From the NCBI RefSeq assembly GCF_014333615.1, contig NZ_JACSCY010000016.1, positions 62,001-126,000 of the forward strand: DNA of 64,000 bases, written 5' to 3'. The notes beneath the pieces were generated by a model. It had not been told where the DNA came from. It ran no database searches and saw nothing but the letters and a program-made list of their open reading frames with translations. This DNA is from Hymenobacter citatus. GTDB lineage: Bacteria; Bacteroidota; Bacteroidia; Cytophagales; Hymenobacteraceae. Positions 17,044-24,579 of the stretch are shown here, piece after piece. Made by a program: the position numbers and the translations under genes. Each line of letters begins with the position of its first letter. Within the stretch, counting starts at the first letter, position 1.

Positions 17044-17883
17044 ATGCGGCTTGCGCTGAAAAGCACTGTTCTTACCTTCGCCATTAGCCTGCCCGCGCTG
17101 CTGGCGGCTGCGCACGAGTTTTGGCTGGCGCCCCCACAGTACGTGGTGGCCGTTGGGCAAGCGGTTCGGCTCCAAACCTGGGTAGGCGAGAATTTCACCG
17201 GCCAGCGCTGGGCCGGCAAGAGCGGCCGCATCACGCGCTTTGTACACGTTGGTCCGGCCGGCACCGAAGACCTCACCACTAGCGCCACCCAAGCCGATAC
17301 CATACAATCGACCCTCACCTTTGCCCAACCCGGCACGCATGTAGTAGCCCTCATCACCAACGACGCCTACCTGGAGCAAACGGCTGAGCAATTCAACACT
17401 TATTTGAAGGAGGAGGGGCTGGACAAGGTGTTGGTGCTGCGCCAGCAGCGCAATGAGCTTATGAAGCCTGCCCGCGAGGCATACCAACGATGCGCCAAAA
17501 CGCTAATGCAGGTGGGCAAGCCCAACTCCCGCGATACGGCCCGTGCCTACGCCCACCCCCTTGGGCTGCCACTAGAATTGATACCGGAACAAAATCCTTA
17601 CCTGCTGCGGCCAGGAGCCGTGCTCACGGTGCGCGTAGAGCAGGCCGGCCAGCCCGTTGCGGGGGCGCTGGTGCAGGTGTGGCAGCATCCGCCCGGACAA
17701 AAACCCAAAGCTTCGCGCCTTTACAGCAACCTTAGCGGCCGAATTTTGTTACGCTTATCTACCTCTGGTAGCTACCTGTTAAGCACCGTGCAAATGGCCG
17801 CCGCCGCCGACCACTCCCGCGCCGATTGGCATAGTACATGGGCCTCCCTCACCTTCGGTACGGTAGGTCCAACTAGTTATTAA
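17044..17883 (+). CDS. DUF4198-type periplasmic protein
   Basis: This 279-residue exported protein has a signal peptide (MRLALKSTVLTFAISLPALLAAAHE). The mature N-terminus HEFWLAPPQYVVAVGQAVRL, the GRITRFVHVGP and YLKEEGLDKVLVLR segments and the late LTVRVEQAGQPVAGALVQVWQ beta domain are those of DUF4198, whose members are often found near metal (Ni/Co) uptake or TonB systems. No transporter is adjacent here, so the role stays open. The ATG follows a CACTCGCCCAT context with no clear ribosome site. Confidence 0.82.
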   Translation: MRLALKSTVLTFAISLPALLAAAHEFWLAPPQYVVAVGQAVRLQTWVGENFTGQRWAGKSGRITRFVHVGPAGTEDLTTSATQADTIQSTLTFAQPGTHVVALITNDAYLEQTAEQFNTYLKEEGLDKVLVLRQQRNELMKPAREAYQRCAKTLMQVGKPNSRDTARAYAHPLGLPLELIPEQNPYLLRPGAVLTVRVEQAGQPVAGALVQVWQHPPGQKPKASRLYSNLSGRILLRLSTSGSYLLSTVQMAAAADHSRADWHSTWASLTFGTVGPTSY

Positions 17884-17974
17884 AATTCTACTATCTTTCC
17901 CGTACCTTTCTTCTCTCCGTCTCGAACATTTTTTTCCTACCTTCGCAACTCCCTTAACCACCGAAACACGCGGT

Positions 17975-18349
17975 ATGAAGTACTCGATTGATAAAAAGGA
18001 CACCTACACCATAATTACGATTGACGAGAAGAAGCTCGATACCACTGTCGCGCCCGATCTGAAGTCGGAATTTGTGAAACTGAATGCCGAAGGCACCAAC
18101 AACCTGATTCTGGATCTGGCTAACGTGAAATACACCGATTCGTCGGGCCTTAGCTCTATTCTGATTGCCAACCGCCTGTGCAACTCCACCGGCGGCCTGC
18201 TGGTACTCACCGGCCTGCAAGACCACGTGATGAAGCTCATCACCATCTCCAAACTGGAATCGGTACTGCACATTCTGCCGACCGTAGAAGAAGGCATTGA
18301 CCGCATTTTCCTGCACGCCATCGAGCGCGACCTGACCAACAAAGAATAG
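17975..18349 (+). CDS. STAS-domain protein (anti-sigma factor antagonist type)
   Basis: A 124-residue single STAS domain, as in SpoIIAA/RsbV, switches partner proteins by binding them when unphosphorylated. The phosphorylatable serine motif is in YTDSSGLSSIL, and ITIDEKKLDTTVAPDLK forms the first strands. No anti-sigma kinase gene is adjacent. In Bacteroidota such proteins may serve other partner-switching roles. It starts MKYSIDKKDTYTIIT at 17975. Confidence 0.88.
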   Translation: MKYSIDKKDTYTIITIDEKKLDTTVAPDLKSEFVKLNAEGTNNLILDLANVKYTDSSGLSSILIANRLCNSTGGLLVLTGLQDHVMKLITISKLESVLHILPTVEEGIDRIFLHAIERDLTNKE

Positions 18350-18356
18350 CGTTTTC

Positions 18357-18466
18357 GGTTGTCAGTTGTTGGTTGTCAGTTGTCAGGCTTTATCTAGCCG
18401 GCACCTGACAACCAATTTGTATTTCATACCGCTGGTACTGACAACTATCAACTGACAACCGACAAC
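18357..18466. repeat. Imperfect inverted repeat built of GTTGTCAGTTG units
   Basis: The left arm (18357-18386) contains two copies of the unit GTTGTCAGTTG in tandem. The right arm (18438-18466) contains their complements. Pairing is good but imperfect and the arms can slip by one unit. The right arm ends only four bases before the TTG start of the RNase Z gene. Confidence 0.8.
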
Positions 18467-18470
18467 TCTC

Positions 18471-19385
18471 TTGGAGTTTGAACTAAAAATACTCGGTAGC
18501 GCTTCGGCTACCCCCGTGATGGACCGCCACCACACGGCACAGCTCCTCACGGTGGGCGGCAGTCAGTACTTGATTGATTGCGGGGAGGGCACGCAGCGGC
18601 GCCTGTTGGAATACAAGATCCGGCACCCGCGCATCCACACCATCTTTATCTCCCACCTGCACGGTGACCATTTCTTTGGGCTGTTCGGGTTGCTGGGCAC
18701 CATGCACCTGCATGGGCGCACTGATCCGCTGCAACTCTTTGGCCCGCCCGGCCTCGACGAGATTCTGACCACACAGTTTCGCTACTCCGGCACCAAGCTC
18801 AACTTTGAGCTGCTGTTTACGGCGGTAGATACCACCCAGCACCAGCAGATTTTTGAGGACAAGCAGCTGACGGTGCACACCCTACCCATGCAGCACCGCA
18901 TTCCGTGCTGCGGCTACTTGTTTCGGGAAAAACCCAGGCGGCGCCATCTCGTCAAGGAGCAATTACCCGCTGGCCTCACCCCTACCCAGCTTGCGTCCCT
19001 CGCGCAGGGCGAAGACGTGTACGACCCGGCCACCCGCGCTCTGCTCGTCCGCAACGCCGACGTTACCACCGACCCTACCCCTTCGCGCAGCTACGCCTTT
19101 TGCTCCGACACGCTCTACCTGCCGGGCCTGGCGACGCTGCTGCACGGTGTAGACCTGCTCTACCACGAAGCCACGTTTTTGGACGAAATGCGGGAGCGGG
19201 CGGCGCTTACGCACCACTCCACGGCCCACCAAGCGGCGCTGCTTGCACAGCAGGCGCAGGTGAAACAGCTGCTTATCGGGCACTTTTCGTCGCGCTATCG
19301 CGACCTGGCACCACTGCTGGCTGAAGCCCAAGCAGTATTTCCGAATACAGAATTGGGTGTGGAAGGCAAAACGGTTAGCTTATAA
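18471..19385 (+). CDS. rnz: Ribonuclease Z
   Basis: This zinc beta-lactamase-fold endonuclease trims the 3' end of tRNA precursors. It has 304 residues, the normal length. It carries the tRNase Z motif SHLHGDHFFGLFGLL, an early LGSASATP, YLIDCGEGTQ, the CSDT motif in YAFCSDTLYLPG and the terminal LIGHFSSRY. The only start that keeps the first strand MEFELKILGSASATP is TTG at 18471. The next Met is after the conserved LGSASATP. This TTG abuts an inverted repeat, which may have replaced the original upstream region. Confidence 0.94.
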   Translation: MEFELKILGSASATPVMDRHHTAQLLTVGGSQYLIDCGEGTQRRLLEYKIRHPRIHTIFISHLHGDHFFGLFGLLGTMHLHGRTDPLQLFGPPGLDEILTTQFRYSGTKLNFELLFTAVDTTQHQQIFEDKQLTVHTLPMQHRIPCCGYLFREKPRRRHLVKEQLPAGLTPTQLASLAQGEDVYDPATRALLVRNADVTTDPTPSRSYAFCSDTLYLPGLATLLHGVDLLYHEATFLDEMRERAALTHHSTAHQAALLAQQAQVKQLLIGHFSSRYRDLAPLLAEAQAVFPNTELGVEGKTVSL

Positions 19386-19404
19386 GAATTGAAAAATAAA
19401 CAAG

Positions 19405-19507
19405 AACGTCCTGCTGAGCGGAGTCGAAGCATCTCGCGTGCTGACGTTGGATACTATCTGTCGGTCGTTAGCGCACGAGATGCTTCGACTCCGCTCAGCA
19501 GGACGTT
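19405..19507. repeat. 42-bp inverted repeat, intergenic
   Basis: Arms 19405-19446 and 19466-19507 match at about 39 of 42 positions. The outer word AACGTCCT and the inner word ATCTCGCGTGCTGACG are shared with 16813-16909, while the middle (GCTGAGCGGAGTCGAAGC) is related to the repeats at 22527, 47511 and 49041. It lies just after the RNase Z stop. Confidence 0.9.
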
Positions 19508-19554
19508 TCGATAAGTTTATAAGTAGCTTCTTTCCACTCTATCCCCTCCCACCC

Positions 19555-20646
19555 ATGCCCAAAATTATTCTACTGCTTGCCCTATTGCTCAGCTCTTTTG
19601 CTGTTGCTAGTGCCGCCCCGGCGCCCGTACGTGTGGGCATTGCCGGCCTCACACACGCGCACGTGCACGTGCTGCTGGGCCGCGCCCAACGCGGCGACGT
19701 AGTGATTGTGGGTATTGCCGAGCCCAACCGCGACTTGGCCCAACGCATCACCAAGCAGTATGGCCTAAGCATGAAGCTGGTGTATCCTACCCTGGAGGAG
19801 ATGCTGACGAAGACCAAGCCCCAGGCCGTCACGGCTTTCAATAGCATCTACGACCATTTGGCCGTGGTGCAAGCCTGCGCGCCCCGCGGCGTGCACGTGA
19901 TGGTAGAAAAGCCCTTGGCCGTGAGCGTAGACCACGCCCGCCAGATGGCCGCGCTGGCTACCAAGCACCATATTCATTTGCTCACCAACTACGAAACCAG
20001 CTGGTACGGCACCAACCACCGCGCCTACGACTTGGTGACGCAGCAAAAAACCATCGGTGATATTCGCAAGATGGTGGTGCACGATGGCCACCAAGGCCCC
20101 AAGGCCATCAACGTAAACCCGGAGTTTCTGGAGTGGCTGACGGACCCAGTGCAGAACGGCGGCGGCGCGCTGATCGACTTCGGCTGTTACGGCGCTGATT
20201 TGATGACCTGGCTGATGCAGGGCCAACGGCCCCAATCTGTAACGGCCGTGACCCAGCACTTGCAGCCCCAGGTATATCCTCGCGTGGATGACGAGGCCAC
20301 GATTGTCGTGACTTACCCACACGCGCAGGGCATTATTCAGGCGTCCTGGAACTGGCCCTACTCCCGCAAAGACATGGAAATCTATGGGCAAACCGGCGCC
20401 GTGTTTGCGCTGGATAGCCGCCAGCTGCGCGTGCGCCCAACCGAAAAAGCCGCGCCCCAGGAGCTGACCATTGCCGCCCCAAAGGCCCCCTACGATGAGC
20501 CGTTTGCCTACCTGGCCGCCGTGGTGCGGGGCGATATTCAGGAAGACAAATTGTCGTCGCTGGATACCAACTTAATTGTGGTGGAAATTCTCGACGCGGC
20601 CCGGCAGTCGGCCAAGGAAGGCAAAACGATTTATCTGTCGAAATAA
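19555..20646 (+). CDS. Gfo/Idh/MocA-family oxidoreductase, exported
   Basis: This 363-residue NAD(P)-binding oxidoreductase is preceded by a signal peptide (MPKIILLLALLLSSFAVASA). The Rossmann motif is VRVGIAGLTHAHVHVLLG, followed by VMVEKPLAVSVDHARQMA with the family EKP motif and a C-terminal alpha/beta domain (GGGALIDFGCYGADLMTWL). Exported Gfo/Idh proteins are frequent in Bacteroidota and act on sugars or cyclitols, but the substrate is unknown. The frame continues 39 codons upstream through the inverted repeat, so 19555 is chosen. Confidence 0.88.
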   Translation: MPKIILLLALLLSSFAVASAAPAPVRVGIAGLTHAHVHVLLGRAQRGDVVIVGIAEPNRDLAQRITKQYGLSMKLVYPTLEEMLTKTKPQAVTAFNSIYDHLAVVQACAPRGVHVMVEKPLAVSVDHARQMAALATKHHIHLLTNYETSWYGTNHRAYDLVTQQKTIGDIRKMVVHDGHQGPKAINVNPEFLEWLTDPVQNGGGALIDFGCYGADLMTWLMQGQRPQSVTAVTQHLQPQVYPRVDDEATIVVTYPHAQGIIQASWNWPYSRKDMEIYGQTGAVFALDSRQLRVRPTEKAAPQELTIAAPKAPYDEPFAYLAAVVRGDIQEDKLSSLDTNLIVVEILDAARQSAKEGKTIYLSK

Positions 20647-20707
20647 GTAAGCTAACCAGCTCTGCTAGAGACTCTACACACGGATTTACGGCTTACTATC
20701 CGCCGTT

Positions 20708-21457
20708 ATGGTGAAGAAGAAACAACAGCTCTACCTGGTGCTCAGCGGCATTTTCATTGTGAATGCGCTGCTGGCCGAAATTATCGGCGTGAAGATTTTC
20801 TCCGCCAATGCCCTCCTGGGCCTACCCCCTACCCTACCCGGCGACCTGACCGCCGGGGTACTCATCTGGCCGGTGGTGTTCATCACCACCGACATCATCA
20901 ACGAGTATTTTGGCAAGGCGGGCGTGCTGCGCGTGAGCTTTCTCACGATGGGGCTGATTCTGTACGCGTTCTTCGTGATTCTGGCCACCACGCACCTGCC
21001 GCCGGCCAAGTTCTGGCTGGACGTGAACGGCACCGACGCTCAGGGTAGACCGTTCAATATCGACTTTGCCTACCAAAGTATTTTCCGGCAGGGCCTGGGC
21101 ATCATCACGGGCTCTATCGTGGCCTTTGGCGTTGGGCAAGCCTTGGATGCCACCATTTTTGCATGGCTGCGGCGCCTCACCAAGGGACGCTACGTGTGGC
21201 TGCGCGCCACAGGCTCCACGCTGGTTTCGCAGCTAGTCGACTCGTTTGTGGTGCTGTATGTGGCGTTCTACCTGTTCGGCAACTGGAGTCTGGCGCAAGT
21301 GGTGCAGGTTGCCAACACCAACTACTGGTATAAATTTGCAGCAGCCATTCTGCTCACGCCGGTGCTTTATGTAGCCCACGGCCTCATCGACCGATACCTG
21401 GGCCGGGAAGAAACCGAGGAGCTGCAAGAAGAAGCCGCCGCCGACGTGAGCGTGTAA
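20708..21457 (+). CDS. yhhQ: Queuosine precursor transporter (VUT/YhhQ family)
   Basis: A 249-residue inner-membrane protein with about six helices imports queuosine precursors such as preQ0/preQ1. Marks are NALLAEIIGVKIF, the FITTDIINEYFGKAGVLRVSF motif, and STLVSQLVDSFVVLYVAFYLFG. It ends with an acidic tail (EETEELQEEAAADVSV). It is a single gene with no queuosine biosynthesis genes nearby. Confidence 0.9.
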   Translation: MVKKKQQLYLVLSGIFIVNALLAEIIGVKIFSANALLGLPPTLPGDLTAGVLIWPVVFITTDIINEYFGKAGVLRVSFLTMGLILYAFFVILATTHLPPAKFWLDVNGTDAQGRPFNIDFAYQSIFRQGLGIITGSIVAFGVGQALDATIFAWLRRLTKGRYVWLRATGSTLVSQLVDSFVVLYVAFYLFGNWSLAQVVQVANTNYWYKFAAAILLTPVLYVAHGLIDRYLGREETEELQEEAAADVSV

Positions 21458-21462
21458 TTTCG

Positions 21463-21551
21463 AGCTGTTAGCTACTAGCTGTTGGCTGTTAGCTAACTCA
21501 CATCTATCACCCTGAAAACAGCTAACAGCCAACAGCTAGTAGCTAACAGCT
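21463..21551. repeat. Perfect 32-bp inverted repeat of AGCTGTTAGC units
   Basis: Arms 21463-21494 and 21520-21551 are perfect complements. Each arm is made of iterations of AGCTGTTAGCT / AGCTGTTGGCTGTT. It fills the gap between the transporter stop and the trpS start, eight bases before the trpS ATG. Confidence 0.9.
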
Positions 21552-21558
21552 AAACTTT

Positions 21559-22536
21559 ATGTCCCGCATTCTCACTGGCATTCAGAGCACCGGCCGCCCG
21601 CACTTAGGCAACCTGCTGGGAGCCATTCTTCCGGCCGTCGAGCTGTCGAAAACCAGCACCAACGAGTCGTTGCTGTTTATTGCTGATCTGCACTCCCTTA
21701 CCACCGTGCGCGACGCCGATACGCTGCGCCAGAACACCTATGCGGTGGCCGCCGCGTGGCTGGCCTGCGGGTTCGACACGGAGAAGAATATGTTCTATCG
21801 GCAGTCGGACGTACCGCAGGTGACGGAGCTGACGTGGTACCTGTCGTGCTTTGCGCCCTACCCCATGCTGGCCAACGCACACTCGTTCAAGGACAAATCG
21901 GACCGGCTTTCCGATGTGAATGCGGGCCTATTCACCTATCCTGTACTGATGGCGGCTGATATTCTGCTCTACGATGCGGAAATCGTACCCGTGGGCAAAG
22001 ACCAGATTCAGCACCTGGAAATCACCCGCGACATTGCCGCGGCCTTCAACAACCGCTACGGCGAAACCTTCGTGCTGCCCCAGGCCCGCGTCGATCAGCA
22101 GCTGATGACCATTCCCGGCATCGACGGCCAGAAGATGAGCAAGAGCTACGGCAACATCATCGACATTTTTGTGGACGACAAAGCCCTGCTCAAAACCATC
22201 CGCAGCATCGTATCGGACAGCACGCCCCTGGAGGCGCCCAAAGACCCCGACAACGACACCACCTTCAAGCTCTACTCCTTGCTGGCCACGCCAGAGCAGA
22301 TTGCCGACATGCGCGCCAACTACCTGAACGGCGGCTACGGCTACGGCCACGCCAAAACGGCGCTGTACGAGCTAATCCGGGAGCGGTTTGCCACCGAGCG
22401 GGAGCAGTTTGCCTACTACATGAACAACCTACCCGAAATAGACGCCCGCCTCGCCGAAGGCGCCCGTAAAGCGCAAGCCTATGGCAGCACCGTCCTCAAT
22501 AAAGTCCGTGAGAAGGTGGGGTATCAGGTGAGATAG
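21559..22536 (+). CDS. trpS: Tryptophanyl-tRNA synthetase
   Basis: This class I synthetase charges tRNA-Trp. It has 325 residues, the normal bacterial length. The HIGH-type motif is TGRPHLGNLLG (11-21) and the KMSKS loop is at 192-196 (QKMSKSYGN). The TDIAAD-like MAADILLYDAEIVPVGKDQ stretch is present. The last codons (VR and the TAG stop) lie within the left arm of a 66-bp inverted repeat, so the repeat has moved right up to the end of the gene. Confidence 0.96.
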   Translation: MSRILTGIQSTGRPHLGNLLGAILPAVELSKTSTNESLLFIADLHSLTTVRDADTLRQNTYAVAAAWLACGFDTEKNMFYRQSDVPQVTELTWYLSCFAPYPMLANAHSFKDKSDRLSDVNAGLFTYPVLMAADILLYDAEIVPVGKDQIQHLEITRDIAAAFNNRYGETFVLPQARVDQQLMTIPGIDGQKMSKSYGNIIDIFVDDKALLKTIRSIVSDSTPLEAPKDPDNDTTFKLYSLLATPEQIADMRANYLNGGYGYGHAKTALYELIRERFATEREQFAYYMNNLPEIDARLAEGARKAQAYGSTVLNKVREKVGYQVR

Positions 22537-22694
22537 TGAAATGGTGAGTTAAAAAACGCGTGTCATCCTGAGCTTGCGAAGGACCTTATTACGCGTGAAC
22601 GATTGACGTAACAACAAATCGTTCTAATGTAATAAGGTCCTTCGCAAGCTCAGGATGACACGCGTTTTTTAACTCACCATCTCACTATCTCACC
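22527..22694. repeat. 66-bp inverted repeat spanning the trpS stop
   Basis: Arms 22527-22592 and 22629-22694 match at 65 of 66 positions around a 36-base loop. The core TCATCCTGAGCTTGCGAAGG and the flank GTGAGATAGTG are both included, so the element is compound. The left arm contains the last codons and stop of trpS. The right arm stops six bases before the converging gene at 22701. Confidence 0.93.
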
Positions 22695-22700
22695 ACTCAC

Positions 22701-23504
22701 TCAATACACTAATCCCTCGCCGAAGTGTTGCTGGTGGGAGAAGCTGAAACCCACTTTGCTGCCACGACTTACTTGTTGATTTTCAAGCTTCTGCTTCACC
22801 GTAATCTTCTTGATTTCGTTCATGGGGGGCGCGATGAGGTCGTTGTTGACGGCCGCAATCATAGCGCTTTCCACGAATAGGCGCAGCATTTCTGGGGTGA
22901 TGGGCGAGGCGGCCATGTCGTGGTCGGGTAGCTCCAGCTGCTGCACGCCCTCCAGGAAGTAGTGGTTGTCGATGTTGACGAGCAGGCGCCCCACGAGGTA
23001 GCCAGGGTCGTTCATGCGCTGAAATTTCACGCTGTCGGCCATGAAGTTGTAGGCCATGATGTGCCCAAAGAAGCGCCGCCGAAAATCAGCCTCCACATAC
23101 GCCGTATTCATCGGGCCATAGTCGTCGGGGAAAGTGACGATGTTGGAGTGAAGCACAAATACCAGCAAATCGCCCGAAAACTTGATGTGGAATTCCATAT
23201 CGTTGATGGGGCGGTACTCCACCACCACGCTCGAATCGAGGGGCGTAATCTTGCGGCTCAACTCCACCACTAGCTCCTGCGATACCTGCCGCAGCAAATC
23301 AAATGCGGCAATGGTATTGCGGTAGATCTGCTGCTTGGCCGAGGACTTTTGCTTGAGGCCATCAAAGATCTGATCCAGGCGGTCGGGGGTTTCTTCTGCC
23401 GTTGCCGTCGTGGTATCGGGGGTAGGCGCAGTGGCGCTTTTGGGGGTAGGGAGTTGCTCAGGGCTGAAAGCAGCCGGCGGGGTAGAGCGGGGCGTATCGT
23501 CCAT
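22701..23504 (-). CDS. Soluble protein of unknown function
   Basis: This 267-residue protein starts MDDTPRSTPPAAF. The first 45 residues are Pro/Thr/Ala-rich and probably disordered. They are followed by a structured part with RLDQIFDGLKQKSSAKQQIY, VVVEYRPINDMEFHIKFSGDLLVFVLHSNIVTFP and YVEADFRRRFFGHIMAYNFMADS. No signal peptide, membrane helix or known catalytic motif is seen. The FGHIMAYNFMADSVKFQR segment looks well conserved in character, so the gene is likely real. No function is offered. Confidence 0.7.
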   Translation of the reverse strand: MDDTPRSTPPAAFSPEQLPTPKSATAPTPDTTTATAEETPDRLDQIFDGLKQKSSAKQQIYRNTIAAFDLLRQVSQELVVELSRKITPLDSSVVVEYRPINDMEFHIKFSGDLLVFVLHSNIVTFPDDYGPMNTAYVEADFRRRFFGHIMAYNFMADSVKFQRMNDPGYLVGRLLVNIDNHYFLEGVQQLELPDHDMAASPITPEMLRLFVESAMIAAVNNDLIAPPMNEIKKITVKQKLENQQVSRGSKVGFSFSHQQHFGEGLVY

Positions 23505-23659
23505 AAGTGAAAGGGCGCCGCCCGAGCGGCGCGTTAAAGTACACAAGGCCGCACAGCGGCTGAAAACTGAGTTAACACAAGCTGCTAGTATACAAAATCA
23601 AGCCAATCTGCGCGTGCCGAATCTGTATAAGCCGCGTGCAATTTTCTCTTTTCTTACCT

Positions 23660-24403
23660 CTATTTATCTACTATTCCCTGCCGCAGAAACACCGGAAATA
23701 CCACCTCCCGCTCCCCAGCGCCCCAGCGCTGCGTCACCTCCTCCTCGATGGCCAGCACCGGGTCGGTACCATGCTGCTGCTCATATTTCACCACGCTCGA
23801 CCACGTGCGCAGATACTTCAGAAACCACGCGGCCGTCCAGCTGCGACGCACGTGGTAGGTACGGTGCTGCACCTGCGCAAACGGAAACGGAATGCGCGCG
23901 TACTGGTCGTCGATGTGCCAGCGGTTTTCATCCCAATACGGGCGCATGGTGTAGGCATAGAAATGCGCCAGCACCGGGTTCAGCTCGGCCTGCACCTGAG
24001 CCAGTTGGTAACCCCACTCGGCAACGGTAGCCCTTGGCCGGGCCACGCGTTGCGCCTCGTTGTTGAATCGGTCGAAGTCGAACCAGTGCGCAGCCTGCCC
24101 GACGGTTATTAGATCGAAGGTATTGTCGGCGAAAGGCGTTGCTTCGGCAGTGACCACTTGGTAGGTGATATTGGGTCGCAGAGCGGCATTTGCCAGTTGG
24201 GCCGCGCTGCTGTCGGTGGCGTCTACCTGCGCAAAGTGTTCGGCCAGCGCGGTGGCTACCTGTCCGTTGCCGGTGGCGCAGTCCCAGGCGCGCTGCCGGG
24301 ACGCTAGGCCAGCCAACAGATCGGTGTACAACTCCCGAGGGTAGTTGATGCGGTACTGCGCATATTGGGCAGCTTGCAAGGAAAAACGGTCGAGCGGAGG
24401 CAT
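23660..24403 (-). CDS. Class I SAM-dependent methyltransferase
   Basis: This 247-residue methyltransferase resembles the trans-aconitate/CRG1-like group. The SAM motif I is AWDCATGNGQVATALAEHF. The acidic residue after strand 2 is in VDATDSSAAQL, and AEATPFADNTFDLITVGQAAHWFDFDRF covers motifs II-III with the AHWF signature of the group. The start is MPPLDRFSLQAAQYAQYR at 24403. The substrate is unknown. Confidence 0.88.
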   Translation of the reverse strand: MPPLDRFSLQAAQYAQYRINYPRELYTDLLAGLASRQRAWDCATGNGQVATALAEHFAQVDATDSSAAQLANAALRPNITYQVVTAEATPFADNTFDLITVGQAAHWFDFDRFNNEAQRVARPRATVAEWGYQLAQVQAELNPVLAHFYAYTMRPYWDENRWHIDDQYARIPFPFAQVQHRTYHVRRSWTAAWFLKYLRTWSSVVKYEQQHGTDPVLAIEEEVTQRWGAGEREVVFPVFLRQGIVDK

Positions 24404-24474
24404 ACAAAGGCAAAGAATAGGAGGAATTTCTGCGGAGCTACTAGCGTTGCACAAGCGTAGCATCCTGGTTTTGT

Positions 24475-24492
24475 GTACGGTCCTAACCGTAC
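24475..24492. promoter_or_regulatory. Palindrome upstream of the DEAD-box gene
   Basis: GTACGGT (24475-24481) and ACCGTAC (24486-24492) form a 7-bp inverted repeat with a 4-base spacer. It lies directly upstream of a -7-like TATCTTTAC (24501-24509) for the helicase gene. It could be an operator, but this is tentative. Confidence 0.35.
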
Positions 24493-24579
24493 AAATGCCG
24501 TATCTTTACCACATTACCCGCTGTTTTGCTGACCGGAAACGCAAGGTCAGCCTGTTTTTCACTTCATATTTGCTGTCCC

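Noticed and set aside
18357..18466. Tandem GTTGTCAGTTG units as a CRISPR array
   Set aside because: Units are about 11 bases with no spacers, and the second block is the inverse of the first. No cas genes are present.
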